Assembly (NCBI GenBank): GCA_009767595.1
Contig: VSDK01022358.1
Span: forward strand, 422,579-486,578
DNA length: 64,000 nucleotides
Direction of reading: 5' to 3'
Origin: Symbiodinium kawagutii
Lineage: Eukaryota > Sar > Dinophyceae > Suessiales > Symbiodiniaceae
A model generated the notes under the pieces. It made no database searches. It had not been told where the DNA came from and saw only the letters and a list, made by a program, of their open reading frames with translations. How positions within the stretch are numbered: the stretch's first letter is position 1; each line of letters begins with the position of its first letter. The position numbers were made by a program, and so were the translations under genes. Of this stretch, positions 48,245 to 60,037 are shown piece by piece.

Positions 48245-48673
48245 ATGCATTGGCGTTCGGAATGCGAAGTCCTTAGACTGCGTTTGGTTTGCGAATCATA
48301 TGACAACATGTTTGCAAGCACTATAAGTGCTTGGACTGCGTTGCTTTACGAACTTGATGGCAACATACTTACCATACTCATCCTATGTTTATTTGTCAAC
48401 TTACTCTCTCGGGGGGTTACCAGCTTTTCAAGGATTTCGGCATGGGCCACGATCGGTGAGAAGCTTCATCCGGACACCTCAGCCTCTGTGAATGCTGCCT
48501 TGCACAATGTTATAAGAAATATCAATTCAGGAGCTATATTCAGGCTGATTTCGGAGTTATATTCACGTTGGGAGTCTATGGACTATGAATTTTGGATGAA
48601 CCAAACTATCGATCATATCAAGTCCAACTACTGTAACTATACAACTGAAGCTCCGTATACCTATCCTCTCTGA
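48245..48673 (+). CDS. Doubtful ORF, unknown protein
   Basis: 142 codons with balanced composition, including a hydrophobic stretch (LTILILCLFVNLLS) and a helical C-terminal part (IRNINSGAIFRLISELYSRW). No family is recognised and no splice or promoter evidence was seen. It could be a small membrane protein or chance. Confidence 0.25.
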   Translation: MHWRSECEVLRLRLVCESYDNMFASTISAWTALLYELDGNILTILILCLFVNLLSRGVTSFSRISAWATIGEKLHPDTSASVNAALHNVIRNINSGAIFRLISELYSRWESMDYEFWMNQTIDHIKSNYCNYTTEAPYTYPL

Positions 48674-49320
48674 AATATCCAAAGCTGAATTGGATGGTTT
48701 CCAAACAAAAACCCTCGATTTGGCCCAAATCAGCGGTTGATCTCATTGCGACTGGTGAGCCAAACCGATTTACTTCTTATCATGTCGACTACTGCCAAAT
48801 TCATCTCACGCCTTCAAAACATCACCGCCCAGGTTCAGGTGAACACCCCTGGACCCTGATGCTGGGTTTTGCTTTGGTCTTCGCGGACCAAGCCTGGAAT
48901 ATTGTCGTTGCTGTTGTTACCGTTGTTGGGTTTGATGGCAATGGTAACGTTGGTTGACCAGTATTCATTAATTACTTTGATGGGATCATCACTAACAATG
49001 CGGGGTTGTCCATACATGGTGGCACCAACTACCCATCCAAGAATGACCATGACCCATAGAACAACCCACCATCTATGGGGTGGACAAACCCAAATCTGGG
49101 AAAACAAACAACTCTCGATTGGATGGTCATCAAATATGTTGGTCCATGATGAAATTCGTTCAAGCTTGCGGTGGATGGGTTTTCCCAGCCATGTCAGGTT
49201 ACCCATGGTTGCCTTGCTAGCTGTGACCAGGTCTTGACCAGCGTCGATGTGACCATCTTTGCTTCCCCTTTTTTCAAAGACAAGCTGCTCCAGTGCAGCG
49301 CACCGCTCAATTGGACCAAA

Positions 49321-51414
49321 CTATACATGCAAAACTGTTTCGCTGACCGCAACCTGATACTTTATTTGCATCCCAAAATCAAGAAATGTCAAACTTTGCA
49401 GCTTGCTCGGCGAGTCAACCTGATCCAGCCTTTGGGAAAATTTGTCGCCAAATGTCAAACTTTGCAGGCCGCTAGGCAAGTCAACCCGATCCAGGCTCTG
49501 GTTAAATGTGTCGCCAAACGTCAAACTTTGCAGGTTGCTGGGCAAGGCTACCTGATCCAAGATTTGGTCAAAATCGCGGCCAAATGTCAAACTTCGAAGG
49601 TTGCTTGGCAAGGCTACCTGATCCAGTCTTTGGTTAAAATGGCGGCCAAATGTCAAACTTTGCAAGTTGTAGGGCAAGGCTACCTGATCCAGGTTTTGGT
49701 CAAAGAAGCTGCCAAATGTCAAACTTTGCAGGTTGCTAGGCAAGGCTACCTGATCCAGTCTTTGGTTGAAACTGCTGCCAAATGTCAAACTCCGCAGGTT
49801 GCTAGGCAAGGCTACCTGATCCACGCGTTGGTTAAACCTGTTGCCAAATGTCAAACTTTGCAGGTTGCCAGGCAAGGCTACCTGATCCAGTCTTTGGTCA
49901 AAATGGCTGCCAAACGTCAAACTTTGCAGGTTGCTAGGCAAGGCTACCTGATCCAGGCATTGGTTAAACCTGTTGCCAAATGTCAAACTTTGCAGGTTGC
50001 TAGGCAAGGCTACCTGATCCAGGCATTGGTTAAACCTGTTGCCAAATGTCAAACTTTGCAGGTTGCTAGGCAAGGCTACCTGATCCAGGCTTTCGTCAAA
50101 ATTGTCGCCAAACGTCAGCTTTTGCAAGTTGTTGGGCAAGGCTACCTGATCCAGGCGTTGGTTAAAATGGCGGCCAAATGTCAAACTTTGCAGGTTGCTA
50201 GGCAAGGATACCTCATCCAGGCATTGGTTAAACCTGTTGCCAAATGTCAAACTTTGCAAGTTGTAGGGCAAGGCTACCTGATCCAGATTTTGGTCAAAGA
50301 AGCTGCCAAATGTCAAACTTTGCAAGTTGCTAGGCAAAGCTACCTGATCCAGGCGTTGGTTGAAGAAGGTGCCAAATGTCAGGCTTTGCAAGGTTCTGGG
50401 CAAGGCTACCTGATCCAGTCTTTGGCTAAACTTGGTGCCAAATGTCAAACTTTGCAGGTTGCTGGGCAAGGCTACGTGATCCAGACTTTGGTTGAAATCG
50501 AAGCCAAATGTCAGGCTTTGCAGGTTGCTGGGCAAATCCAACTGATCCAGGTTTTGGTTGAAATTGTCCCCAAATGTCAAACTTCGAAGGTTGCTGGGCA
50601 AGGCTACCTGACCGAGGCTTTGATCAAAATTGCTGCCAAATGTCAAACTGTGCAGGTTGCTAGGCAAGGCTACCTGATCCAGTCTTTGGTTGAAATTGCT
50701 GCCAAATGTCAAACTCCGCAGGGTGCTAGGCAAGGCTACCTGATCCAGGCTTTGGTCAAAATTGCTGCCAAATGTCAAACTTTGCAGGTTGCCAGGCAGG
50801 GCTACCTGATCCAGTCTTTGGTTGAAATGACGGCCAAATGCCAAACTCCGCAGGTTGCTCGGCAAGGCTACCTGATCCAGTCTTTGGTCAAAATTGCTGC
50901 CAAATGTCAAACTTTGCAAGCTGCTGGGCAAGGCTACCTGATCCAGGCGTTGGTTAAAGGCGGTGCCAAATGTCAAAGTTTCAAGGCTTTGGGGAAGATG
51001 GTGCAAACCTGCGGTGCATGTTGTGACTACTTGAGTTATCCCCTCCATTTCAATCCCTTCTTGGCAAATAGAGGTTCCGTTTAGACAGCACAATGCAGCA
51101 AATAGGTTTGTTGGAAGGTATGTGCATGACAGTCTCGCGGTCTTGCCCTTGATACCTTGCTCTTGCAAGGATTGGTGGAGCACCAGTGGTAGAGCATCGT
51201 GGTGAAGAACGCGTTTGACACCCCTTTTGGTGGGAAGCTGTGCTGAAATCATGCCCCACGCTTCCCTGCCCAGAGTAGAAGGAAACAAGGTGACACGGCA
51301 TACTTCCTGACCAGACAGGCTGTTTACTTGAAGGTCAATTGTTTCATCATGGCCTCTGCTCTGCGATGATGGCTCCAAATTGCCACTAAGCGCTTCACGA
51401 GTGGTTTGCGACAT
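49321..51414 (-). CDS. FNIP/leucine-rich-repeat protein with 24 repeats
   Basis: 697 residues in one exon. Residues about 25-120 form an N-terminal domain (IDLQVNSLSGQEVCRVTLFP... TYLPTNLFAALCCLNG) with ubiquitin-like strand spacing, a type I recall in front of repeat domains in dinoflagellate proteins. From about residue 145 there are 24 tandem 22-residue units of the form SLTFGxxFNQRLDQVALPSN + LQ, matching the FNIP/LRR pattern (LTFG-x2-FNQ-x-L, LP-x-x-L). The last unit degenerates (SLTFLDFGMQ) before the stop. The repeats should build a solenoid for protein binding. The ATG at 51412-51414 is the first in frame. The antisense strand is open for 637 codons because of the 66-bp periodicity, but it is not a gene. 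Confidence 0.85.
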   Translation of the reverse strand: MSQTTREALSGNLEPSSQSRGHDETIDLQVNSLSGQEVCRVTLFPSTLGREAWGMISAQLPTKRGVKRVLHHDALPLVLHQSLQEQGIKGKTARLSCTYLPTNLFAALCCLNGTSICQEGIEMEGITQVVTTCTAGLHHLPQSLETLTFGTAFNQRLDQVALPSSLQSLTFGSNFDQRLDQVALPSNLRSLAFGRHFNQRLDQVALPGNLQSLTFGSNFDQSLDQVALPSTLRSLTFGSNFNQRLDQVALPSNLHSLTFGSNFDQSLGQVALPSNLRSLTFGDNFNQNLDQLDLPSNLQSLTFGFDFNQSLDHVALPSNLQSLTFGTKFSQRLDQVALPRTLQSLTFGTFFNQRLDQVALPSNLQSLTFGSFFDQNLDQVALPYNLQSLTFGNRFNQCLDEVSLPSNLQSLTFGRHFNQRLDQVALPNNLQKLTFGDNFDESLDQVALPSNLQSLTFGNRFNQCLDQVALPSNLQSLTFGNRFNQCLDQVALPSNLQSLTFGSHFDQRLDQVALPGNLQSLTFGNRFNQRVDQVALPSNLRSLTFGSSFNQRLDQVALPSNLQSLTFGSFFDQNLDQVALPYNLQSLTFGRHFNQRLDQVALPSNLRSLTFGRDFDQILDQVALPSNLQSLTFGDTFNQSLDRVDLPSGLQSLTFGDKFSQRLDQVDSPSKLQSLTFLDFGMQIKYQVAVSETVLHV
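49390..50985. repeat. 66-bp tandem repeat, 24 units
   Basis: DNA basis of the FNIP repeats. Units differ by a few bases, and some blocks (units 10-11 and 19-20) are almost identical to each other, so multi-unit duplications occurred after the single-unit expansion. Confidence 0.93.
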
Positions 51415-52740
51415 TGCAACTTTGAATTAGTGGAAAGCTGATGGATAGAACTCGGATAACTAAATTCACGTGTTGAATAGATTGCCAGTCACTTACTCAT
51501 TCAAGTGCCATGCTAGCTATACTATACCTTCAGTTGTTTTTTCTCACAAATGTTTAACTTGTACTTCCTTGATTTTTAAAGACCATTCATCCTTACCATG
51601 CTTATGAAAACATTCAGGTGAAGTATAGTCTAGTAATGTCTAGTATACCTTCAGTAGTCATTCATCTTACACCGTTCTTCGGCTCTTGATGATTGCAGCT
51701 GTGAACCACAGGACGCCGTGACTGTTCGCCAACATACAACGGTGACCTCGAAACGTGTGTTCGCTGGATCCACGAGGCTGCGAACACAACAGCGTAAAAC
51801 GGGGCGATGGCTTCCTATGACTGATGGAGTGCAGACTGATGGATGGATTTTCTGAGTGATGCTAAGGATAGTACTATAATGGCTATACCAAATATTGACT
51901 TGCATTTTTAGCATTATTAACTTAATGGTACTAGTAGTTAACTAATGGTTATCCTTAGCATGATACTACTATTACCATTAGTATTGACCATTCTTAGTAT
52001 GAATATTAATTAAGAAGCTAACTAGTAGTAACCATTATGCTAAGATTGATGGTCAATACTAATGGTTACTACTAGTGGTTGACACAAATGGTTATACTAA
52101 TTTGTGTACTAATTGATACTGATGGCAAATTCCAATGGTCAATGGCTGATACAAATGGTAATTGTTGATAATTGATAATCATTATTAGTAACAATGGTGA
52201 ACAGTAATGGTCAATACTAATTTCATTGGCTAATGCTAGCAATGGCATTCTAGTGATCAATATTATTTGTTAATACTCATATCATGATGGTTGTAGTGGT
52301 TAATCCTAACGAAACCTCACAATGGTTTATATTAATGGTAAAACTAATAGCGGTATACTAATCACGGATAATACTACTGTAATGGTAGAATCGTTGATTT
52401 GCCAGTTGGTATTGATAGCAATACGAGGGTAATAACCCAATGGCTCAATGGTATCGGTTTCCATCATAGCTAGTGTGGGACGAGTTGTTGCTACATGTTG
52501 AAACTGCGTCGTGTTCCATGTTGACTGCCGATGAAACTAAACCCCTGTTGGATAGGGGCCCCGGCCAAAGCACTGACTTCCTGCTGGAGCTACCCCAACA
52601 GCATGTGAGCACTGCCAGGGACTGGGAAATTGCAAATGATCTCACCAGATTGCCATCATAGTGGGTAAAGATTGATCATGTATGCAAATATGTGAATTAA
52701 TTATCCCACCTGAGCTAAACCCGCTAGGGTGCCATGCACG
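51415..52740. other. No gene seen; AT-rich degenerate repeats
   Basis: From 51890 to 52440 the sequence is a mosaic of TAATGGTTA, ACTAGTAGT and ATTGATACTAATGG motifs, some inverted. Short frames elsewhere (51651-51914, 52473-52661) show no motif. Confidence 0.5.
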
Positions 52741-52859
52741 GTTTTCTACTGACAAGATCATCCACAATGACTACTCCGCAGGTGAGCATGCTGGTGAACC
52801 TCAACCCCTCATGCGTTGACATCGGATTGAAAGATCAACATGGCAAACATTGTGCCGCA

Positions 52860-53010
52860 TGCATATGTATATCTATGCATCTAGGCATCTATGCATCCAT
52901 GTATCTACGTATCTGTGTATCTGTGTATCTACATCCCTATCTATCTACCCATCTACCCATCTACTTATCTACCTACCTACCCACCCACCCACCTCTCCAC
53001 CTACCTCTTG
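52860..53010. repeat. Degenerate ATCT/ACCT/ACCC tetranucleotide tract
   Basis: Changes gradually from GTATCTATGCATCT to CTATCTACCCATCT to CTACCTACCCACCC. Imperfect microsatellite. Confidence 0.85.
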
Positions 53011-53059
53011 TTACCCATGACCTGACTCCGAAGCCGACTCCGAAGCATCACAGCTCTCC

Positions 53060-53212
53060 ACCACGGTGCCGTGCCGGCGCCTGGGCATCCGCCAGCAGAT
53101 CGCCTCTTTGGGCCAAGAGCTCCGCCAAGGCAAGGGCCTGGCAGTACCGGGTGCCGGGTTCGAAGCCGCGCGCCTTGTGACACCGCTCGGTGGGGCGCGA
53201 TTGGGTGCTGAC
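53060..53212 (+). CDS. Possible exon, unknown protein
   Basis: GC-rich island. The plus frame reads LGIRQQIASLGQELRQGKGL and then AVPGAGFEAARLVTPLGG, ending near a GATGG that could mark a splice edge. Good coding composition, but no family is recognised. Confidence 0.3.
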
Positions 53213-54280
53213 AAGGATGGGATTATGATAGGAGTTTTGATGATGTAAGAATTATTTATATTGTCTATATTTGTCTATGATGATTTCAGGATCATTGATG
53301 CTTTAGGATTCAATGATTATAAAGATTATTTGATGATCTTTTGATGATCATTGAAGGATTATTTGATGATTAGTAAGATGGTTTCTTCTTTTCATGGACT
53401 ATCAATGATTGGCCTGAGAGTTATGGTTTACGACTATCAATGGTTAAAGGATGATTTGGGAGGGCCCCTCTTCTAAGAAACCAACGATTAATGCCAGGCT
53501 TGTTGATGCTGAATACTGGTGAATTCATGGTGAGTAAAAGGTTGATGAATGGTCAAGTCCAGTCCGAGCATAGCGAACCAGCTCCAACCAGCTAATGACG
53601 AAAATTGTAGTCATGGTAGTTGCGATGATACGTGTGCCATCTTGTGGGAATCCTATGTGTGCTTCCCCTCCAACCTTCCAAACAAACATCCCCTGCAACA
53701 AAGGGTCAGCCATACTGGGGTGATCTGCCATTGGCCTTGAAGCCTCTGGGCACAACCAGGGTCCCCACAACCACCTCTCAGCACAGCTTCAACGGTCGGA
53801 GCTGAAGTCCTGAAAACTATGAGCATGATCTCGTCGTAGTTACCTCCAACGAAGTGTTACTATGTAACCATCGTAAGCCAACATCATGGACCTAAAAGTG
53901 TTAATGATTATCCAACTAAACCATCTGTATAGTTACATGATTGCTGACCGAAGCCACCACCCCCATGACAACCCCTCGGTCCAGCAAGGCATGGCAGGCA
54001 CACGCCACGCCAAACTAGACCGCCTGGATCAAACGTCGGCTCACAGCTGGTTCAACACCATGTGTTGATCTCAGGTAGCAGCTATGGTTTAAAAACTGTT
54101 GAAGCCACAAACCAGTCGAATTGGTGATCCAACAAATGATGGAAAACATGAAATCGCTGGCAGTTCAATGATCATTCCGTTAGCAGTCTATTTGTCATTG
54201 TTCAGGTCACCTGTTCAGTTCAGGTCTAATTGGAAAAATATGATGTCTGGAACCAACAATTAGAAAGCACATCGGAATTC
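53213..54280. other. No certain gene
   Basis: AT-rich. GATTATTTGATGAT-type repeats at 53230-53370 and a partial family D end (GGGAGGGCCCCTCTTCTAAG) near 53460. Confidence 0.45.
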
Positions 54281-54289
54281 CGACTCACA

Positions 54290-54640
54290 AATGGTTTGAT
54301 TACTTAGATTCAGAATGAACAACAGTCCTTCTCTGGAAAAGCATATTTTGAGCAGAAATAGTGCTTCAGTCACATTTCCTGCAACTTCCTTTGCATGTTT
54401 TGGATTGATCACGTACCAAAACTTGTAGGCAAAGACGACATGTGCAGCATCCATGTCGTCGCGCGGACCTGTACCCCCAACTCCCGAGCATGGATGCGCC
54501 GAATAGGGAAATTCCTGGAGCATTCGCATCAGGACCAAACATCGTGCACATATGGTCGACCCACCATGGCAATGAAGGAATTTGTGGTGTATGTGCAGCT
54601 TGGGTACCTCAAAAATCGAAGTGTCCGAAGATCTCGACAA
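54290..54640 (-). CDS. Doubtful exon, unknown protein
   Basis: Minus frame open for 126 codons (54260-54640), including NPKHAKEVAGNVTEALFLLK. Plus frames are open as well. No motif. Confidence 0.2.
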
Positions 54641-54759
54641 AACCTTCTTGCTGGACTTGCTGGGACTCGATTTTGTTTTTTGTCAAACCACATATATACA
54701 ATATAAATGTATCTACGTGTGTGGGTGCGTGAGCGCGTGTAGGTAGAGAATATGTGCTT

Positions 54760-54772
54760 CATCACCATCATC

Positions 54773-54804
<32 letters not shown>

Positions 54805-55268
54805 CGTCATCATCGTCGTCATCATCATCATCATCATGATCATCGTCATCATCATCATCATCATCATCACCATCATCATCATCACCATCATCATCATCAN
54901 NNNNNNNNNNNNNNNNNNNNNNNNNNNNNNNNNNNNNNNNNNNNNNNNNNNNNNNNNNNNNNNNNNNNNNNNNNNNNNNNNNNNNNNNNNNNNNNNNNNN
55001 NNNNNNNNNNNNNNNNNNNNNNNNNNNNNNNNNNNNNNNNNNNNNNNNNNNNNNNNNNNNNNNNNNNNNNNNNNNNNNNNNNNNNNNNNNNNNNNNNNNN
55101 NNNNNNNNNNNNNNNNNNNNNNNNNNNNNNNNNNNNNNNNNNNNNNNNNNNNNNNNNNNNNNNNNNNNNNNNNNNNNNNNNNNNNNNNNNNNNNNNNNNN
55201 NNNNNNNNNNNNNNNNNNNNNNNNNNNNNNNNNNNNNNNNNNNNNNNNNNNNNNNNNNNNNNNNNNNN

Positions 55269-55356
<88 letters not shown>

Positions 55357-55375
55357 ATCATCATCGTCATCATCA
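54760..55375. repeat. (ATC)n microsatellite with assembly gap
   Basis: Imperfect ATC/CATCAC units run to 54899, then 369 N (54900-55268), then pure ATC units to 55355 and a short degenerate tail. The true length is unknown. Poly-His, Ser, Ile, Asp and Met frames across it are artefacts. Confidence 0.98.
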
Positions 55376-55705
55376 GTCATCATATTTGGTGTGCAAATGC
55401 CATGCGTCACTGAATCACATTATATATCATACATCACACATCACACACCCTATTCAAAATATCAAGTACCCACGTCCATCCATATCCCAGGTATAGTACA
55501 ACTGGCATGCAGCTTGTTTCAGATAAATGTATCCACTCATGTCTGATACGAATCAAATGTCATGTATCATCATATGGGAATGACTCATGCCTATCAACCC
55601 AAAAACTGACTATAAAAATTCTCAACCATTGCTGCCACCTAATATTGACCGTTGGTAACCATTATCAACCATACCATGCCTTACTGTGCCAAACCATGCC
55701 ATATG

Positions 55706-55775
55706 CCATATGCCATATGCCATATGTCATTTGCCATATGCCATATGCCATATGCATATACCACATGCCATGCCA
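55706..55775. repeat. (CATATGC)n repeat
   Basis: Tandem CCATATG heptamers, partly palindromic. Confidence 0.85.
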
Positions 55776-55984
55776 AACCATGCCATATCACTGCAGCCGT
55801 TTGAGTTCAGCTCCTGAATCAGAACCTCTGGGGCGCCTGTGCTGCTCAAGTACCTGACAGCGCAAACGCTTGGTTGGTTGGCTGGTGCTTCGTGGTGCTT
55901 AATATGCAGTAGCCAAGAGTAGTAGTAGGACACAATCAACATGAATCCAAAATAATGGGGCTATGGCAGGAACGTGGGCTGGTT

Positions 55985-56045
55985 GGTTGAGCCTTGGTTG
56001 AGCCTTGGTTGAGCCTTGGTTGACCGTCGGTTGAGCGTTGGTTGC
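55985..56045. repeat. (TTGGTTGAGCC)n repeat
   Basis: Four clear 11-bp units followed by two diverged ones. Confidence 0.85.
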
Positions 56046-57380
56046 ATGACGCCATTGGGTTGTTTAATTTGGACTTCAGGGTCGAAAACCCCGGCCGTAT
56101 CAATATCAAGCTTACAAATCCTCAATCCTCATCCAGTGAGTCGGGGTTTTCCTGTGTCAAGTTCCCTGGAGATAAGCCACTTGGTAGCTGCTTATTGTTG
56201 GTTCTTGCTGGTCATTTGCTATTATATCGACCATGGCAAACCGCGATGTCATCACCAACCCGTAAGAACCGTTTTCCACTCGACTGCACGGCTTTCGCAC
56301 CGAGTTTGCTATACCTAAATTCCGGATGCTTGTCCATTAGACTGGTGACCAAAATTTAAACCATGAGTTTCACCACGATTTCAACCACAATCAACCCTTC
56401 ACTGGGTTGATGGGAAAGTCTGTGTTGGAACCCCCTGACTTTATTGAGTTTTAAGTTATAACCAGGACTTCCTGTAGATTTTCCCATCAACTTATCCAAT
56501 GAACCTTAAATGACCCTGACTCAAGCACTATGGATGCGTGCTGCTCACCCCATGATCGGCCTGCGCGTCACCCGCAGCATGCCGTCGTGCCAGGACCTCT
56601 GAGGGCGCAGGCAATTTTTGACGGTTCTCAGCTCAGCTCGCTGAACATGCGAAGGACTGTCAAAGAAATTTGTGTCAGAGATAGAAGTGATCAACTCTTG
56701 CACAAGCTACTGCAGAATGGGCAAAAGTAGTGGAGTTGCCCAACGGAATCTCGTCAAATTGGACTGGTGAAGAGGTGTTCCCGCATATGACTTGCGTTCC
56801 AGAAACAATCCAACACCACATTCGATTACCAGTTGGCTCGAGGAAATTCTGAAGATCATCCCCCCATCTTTGTTTGCAACTAACTCTACCCCATTGTTTG
56901 ATCACTGTCGTGAGCTGCAAGCCCCAAGAAGCAATGAACATAAACAATTTGATGATTTACATCATGGCTATACCCTCTCCAGGTGCGTGATTTCCATCGC
57001 ACCTAGGGTCGATGATACACCCGTCACTGACAGGGCCGCGCCTCTCCAAGCAATCTCCCCAGGGCAAATCGCTGTCTCCTGCAGCTAAGGGCATCAGCAA
57101 ATTGCTGTTGTCTCTGTTCGTTGTAGTGATCGTAGTGGTGCTAGTTGCGGTCGTTGCGGTCGTTGCCCGAAACCTTAAACCCTAAAACCCGAAAAGGTTC
57201 CGACTTTCAAAAAAGGAACCTACATCCAATACAAAGGGTGCCAAAAAGCATTAGTCTTGCTGATCAACAACTGAAGGATACTGCAAAACAGCTGAAGAAT
57301 ACATAAGAATACTGCAAACCATTGGAAACCCTTGTTGGAAACACACGTCCGAATCAACAAGGGAAAACCTCCCCATGACG
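56046..57380. other. No certain gene
   Basis: Small overlapping frames at 56016-56359, 56530-56730 and 56675-57088 on both strands. None has a recognisable motif. Confidence 0.4.
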
Positions 57381-57384
57381 CCGT

Positions 57385-57515
57385 GCGCTTGCCATCTCAA
57401 GCTGCCTCCAGCTCAACCTGTCGCTGCTCCGAGTTTCGGCGCCTGTCTCAGCCTTCCTCCGAAGCTCTGCCAGAACTGCATCTGCTTCGTCGAACTCCTC
57501 GTCCTGCGAGCTGAG
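57385..57515 (-). CDS. Possible exon, charged helical protein
   Basis: GC-rich island whose minus frame reads SSQDEEFDEADAVLAELRRK and then AETGAETRSSDRLSWRQLEM. This has strong coding character (amphipathic, acidic/basic) and no stop. No family is identified. Confidence 0.35.
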
Positions 57516-57595
57516 ACAGCGGGTGTGTTGGTGGCGCTTGGTGGTCAGGGATGGTTGGTGGCTGGTGGTTTGTGATGACGAGTGGCTGGTGGTTG

Positions 57596-57664
57596 GTGGT
57601 GCTTAGTTGATGGTGGTTAGTGATGCTTAGTTGATGGTGGTTAGTGATGCTTAGTTGATGGTGA
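57596..57664. repeat. 24-bp tandem repeat, about 3 units
   Basis: Units of GCTTAGTTGATGGTGGTTAG plus TGAT. Confidence 0.9.
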
Positions 57665-58385
57665 AGTATACTTGTGAATCATGCTTTTGATGGCTTGATA
57701 TGGTGATGGCTCTCGAAGAAAAAACAGAAACAGAACATTTCTGGGAAAGTAGTGTACTCTGTTTTCACGAAGAAACCAGAATTTATTTGAAAATACAGTA
57801 TGTGAGAGTATGCATTCTGAATCATAATAATTGAATCCACTCTTAGGCCCAATGTGTTGCTTAGAGCATCTTACAGCAAGCAAGTGACAAATTTGTGTTT
57901 CAAGTCCGCAACATGAGATCAACGAGTTGCGTCACTCTCCAGTCCTCAGCGGTTCTCACCATGGGGAAAACAGCTGGCTAAGCATGCGATGAATTCATTA
58001 TGGCAAGTCGTTGCTGCGCTATGGAATGTGTAGCAATGGTGTGACTTCATCTCAGGCTATATGGGGTACATGCTGTAGGCGTTGCTGGAATGGCGTCGGC
58101 TGAAATGTTAGTCCGCACATCATATCACCCGGTGGCCTTGAAACTGAAGAGCGAGTCGTCATCTTATAGCCCCGGAGTTGTTTGGGAATTAAAGTGATCG
58201 GTGAACAGGAACTGTCATAACTCCAAGAATCAGAGAGGCAAGCGAACAAAAGGCCATTAGAATATCCATGGAGCCGTAGCGGGCCCATGGTTCGTAGCCT
58301 TTCCTCGCATTGACGACCATCCGCATCTTGCTTGGCATTCTGTTGGTTTGACCGTGTTCTACGCTGCAGACAGCATTCACAAGCA

Positions 58386-58973
58386 TCAGTCAACAAAGCA
58401 ACAATGAGTGAAGGACAGTATACTTGCACCAGGACTCCTATCTTCAAGGAATTTGATCCGGCTCTTCCAAGCATCTTTTTCCGTGGCAACGACCAGCGCG
58501 TGAAAATGGGAATGCCTCTGCATGGAGTAAATCGACTTGGCTTCAGTGGCTTGGATTGTCCGTGCTATTAATGCTGGTATCCCTGATTCTTGACTGTATC
58601 CCATTGCAAACATATTTACCAATCCGAGAATTTGCTCTTTTGGCAAAGATTCGCGATTTGCCACGCAGGGGCTGGGACTTTGTACATTGACCGGTGGCCT
58701 CTCTTGTGGCCGTTCACCCAAGATTCCATCCGGCTCACGCCTTGGGATATCCTCCCAAGTTGCCATTAAAGACCTGACCATGGCTGCAAGATGGGCGTCG
58801 GACATGCCATTGTCCGTTGGTAATGTGCCCCAAATAAGGATGTATGTCCCCAACCAAAAAAAGATCACTTCAGGCTTGTTTGGAGGTACGCCAGCTAGAG
58901 AAACCCACAATCCCATGTGTTCCCAGTAGAATTTCCCACGCAACCAGCGAAATTTCGAGATCGAACGTGACAA
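58386..58973 (-). CDS. Hypothetical ORF or exon, 195 codons
   Basis: Minus-strand ORF with normal protein composition. A hydrophobic stretch lies near residues 35-50 (VIFFWLGTYILIWGTL), then MSDAHLAAMVRSLMATWEDI and a basic/polar C-terminal half (KDAWKSRIKFLEDRSPGASI). It ends at a TGA at 58386-58388, but further open minus frames at 58052-58489 suggest it may be an exon of a longer spliced gene. No homology is recognised. Confidence 0.35.
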   Translation of the reverse strand: MSRSISKFRWLRGKFYWEHMGLWVSLAGVPPNKPEVIFFWLGTYILIWGTLPTDNGMSDAHLAAMVRSLMATWEDIPRREPDGILGERPQERPPVNVQSPSPCVANRESLPKEQILGLVNMFAMGYSQESGIPALIARTIQATEAKSIYSMQRHSHFHALVVATEKDAWKSRIKFLEDRSPGASILSFTHCCFVD

Positions 58974-58997
58974 TGGTCACCGGCACCGCGCGAACAT

Positions 58998-59268
58998 CTC
59001 GAATCTCGAATCTCGAATCTCGGATCTCGAATCTCGAATCTCGAATCTCGGATCTCGAATCTCGAATCTCGAATCTCGGATCTCGAATCTCGAATCTCGA
59101 ATCTCGGATCTCGAATCTCGAGCCTCAGATCTCGGATCTAGGATCTGGAACCTCGGATCTCGAATCTCGAGCCTCAGATCTCGGATCTGGAATCTCAGTT
59201 CAGGAATCTGGTTTTTTAGATCTCGGATCTTGAATCTCGGATCTGGAAGCTTGAGGCCTGAAACTCGA
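58998..59268. repeat. (ATCTCGA/G)n tandem repeat
   Basis: Heptamers ATCTCGA and ATCTCGG. The left part shows a higher-order pattern of three or two ATCTCGA followed by one ATCTCGG, and the right part is degenerate (AGCCTCAG, GGATCTGG). Confidence 0.93.
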
Positions 59269-59269
59269 A

Positions 59270-60037
59270 TCCCAAACTTGATAATTATTGGATGTGGGAT
59301 GCTCTGTGTATAAAAAGACCTCTGCGGTCGGATCTCGGAAGCATTGGCGGCCCTTCCCACAGAGTCGCGCGCCTTGACTTGAAAGTCATGGCAAGTCACC
59401 CTCACCATCGGCGCCATTTGGTCATGGAAGCAGTCCAGCAGAATCTTGAAATCACATGTTCAACCGTCAAGTCAAATCATTGAGCGCAAGATCTTTCCTG
59501 ACATCTGAATAAGATTCCAAGTGTTACTGTCGCCCAAAGTGCATTAGTGCTTGTGGCTAAATAGAACCAGCGCCGCAGGATACCTTTATTATCCTTTCAT
59601 TGGTTTCTTATGTATGGACAATGGCAAAGACCACTGTTACCTTCACAGGCTACATATGCCTTGCAAAGGCTGCATCGCTTCATGGGCAGCAATAAATCGG
59701 TGTATGTCCCAAAAACATTCGCGAAGCTGTGAGAACCCAGGCCGTAAGCCACGTCAGCGTGGCAGCAGCGCTGAAGTCCTCCAGCCCACGTGGAAATGGG
59801 CAGCCTGCAGCCCCCTCGCATTTAACGGCTGGCCTGCAGATGAATGAGCTCCGTTCAATTTTGGAATGAAATTGAAATTCATCGCGAGAAAGCAAACAGG
59901 TGCTCATAGATGCTTGCGCTATAATATCAAGATACCAAACAAGCAAAAAGAGCAAGCCTGAGCACTGTGGAAGAGTAACACGAACATTTTTCTGCGCGAG
60001 TTTCCGCTGCCAAGTGCCATGTGCCCTGCGACTGCGT
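59270..60037. other. No certain gene
   Basis: 3' flank of the DUF3987-like gene. Small frames on both strands (59551-59847, 59680-60060) show no motif. Confidence 0.4.

Noticed and set aside
49171-51084. 637-codon plus-strand ORF with KCQTLQVARQGYLIQ repeats
   Set aside because: Antisense shadow of the FNIP gene. The minus strand shows a recognisable family pattern and an N-terminal domain; the plus strand does not.
54713-55546. Poly-His, Ser, Ile, Asp or Met proteins around the gap
   Set aside because: Translations of an ATC microsatellite and of Ns.
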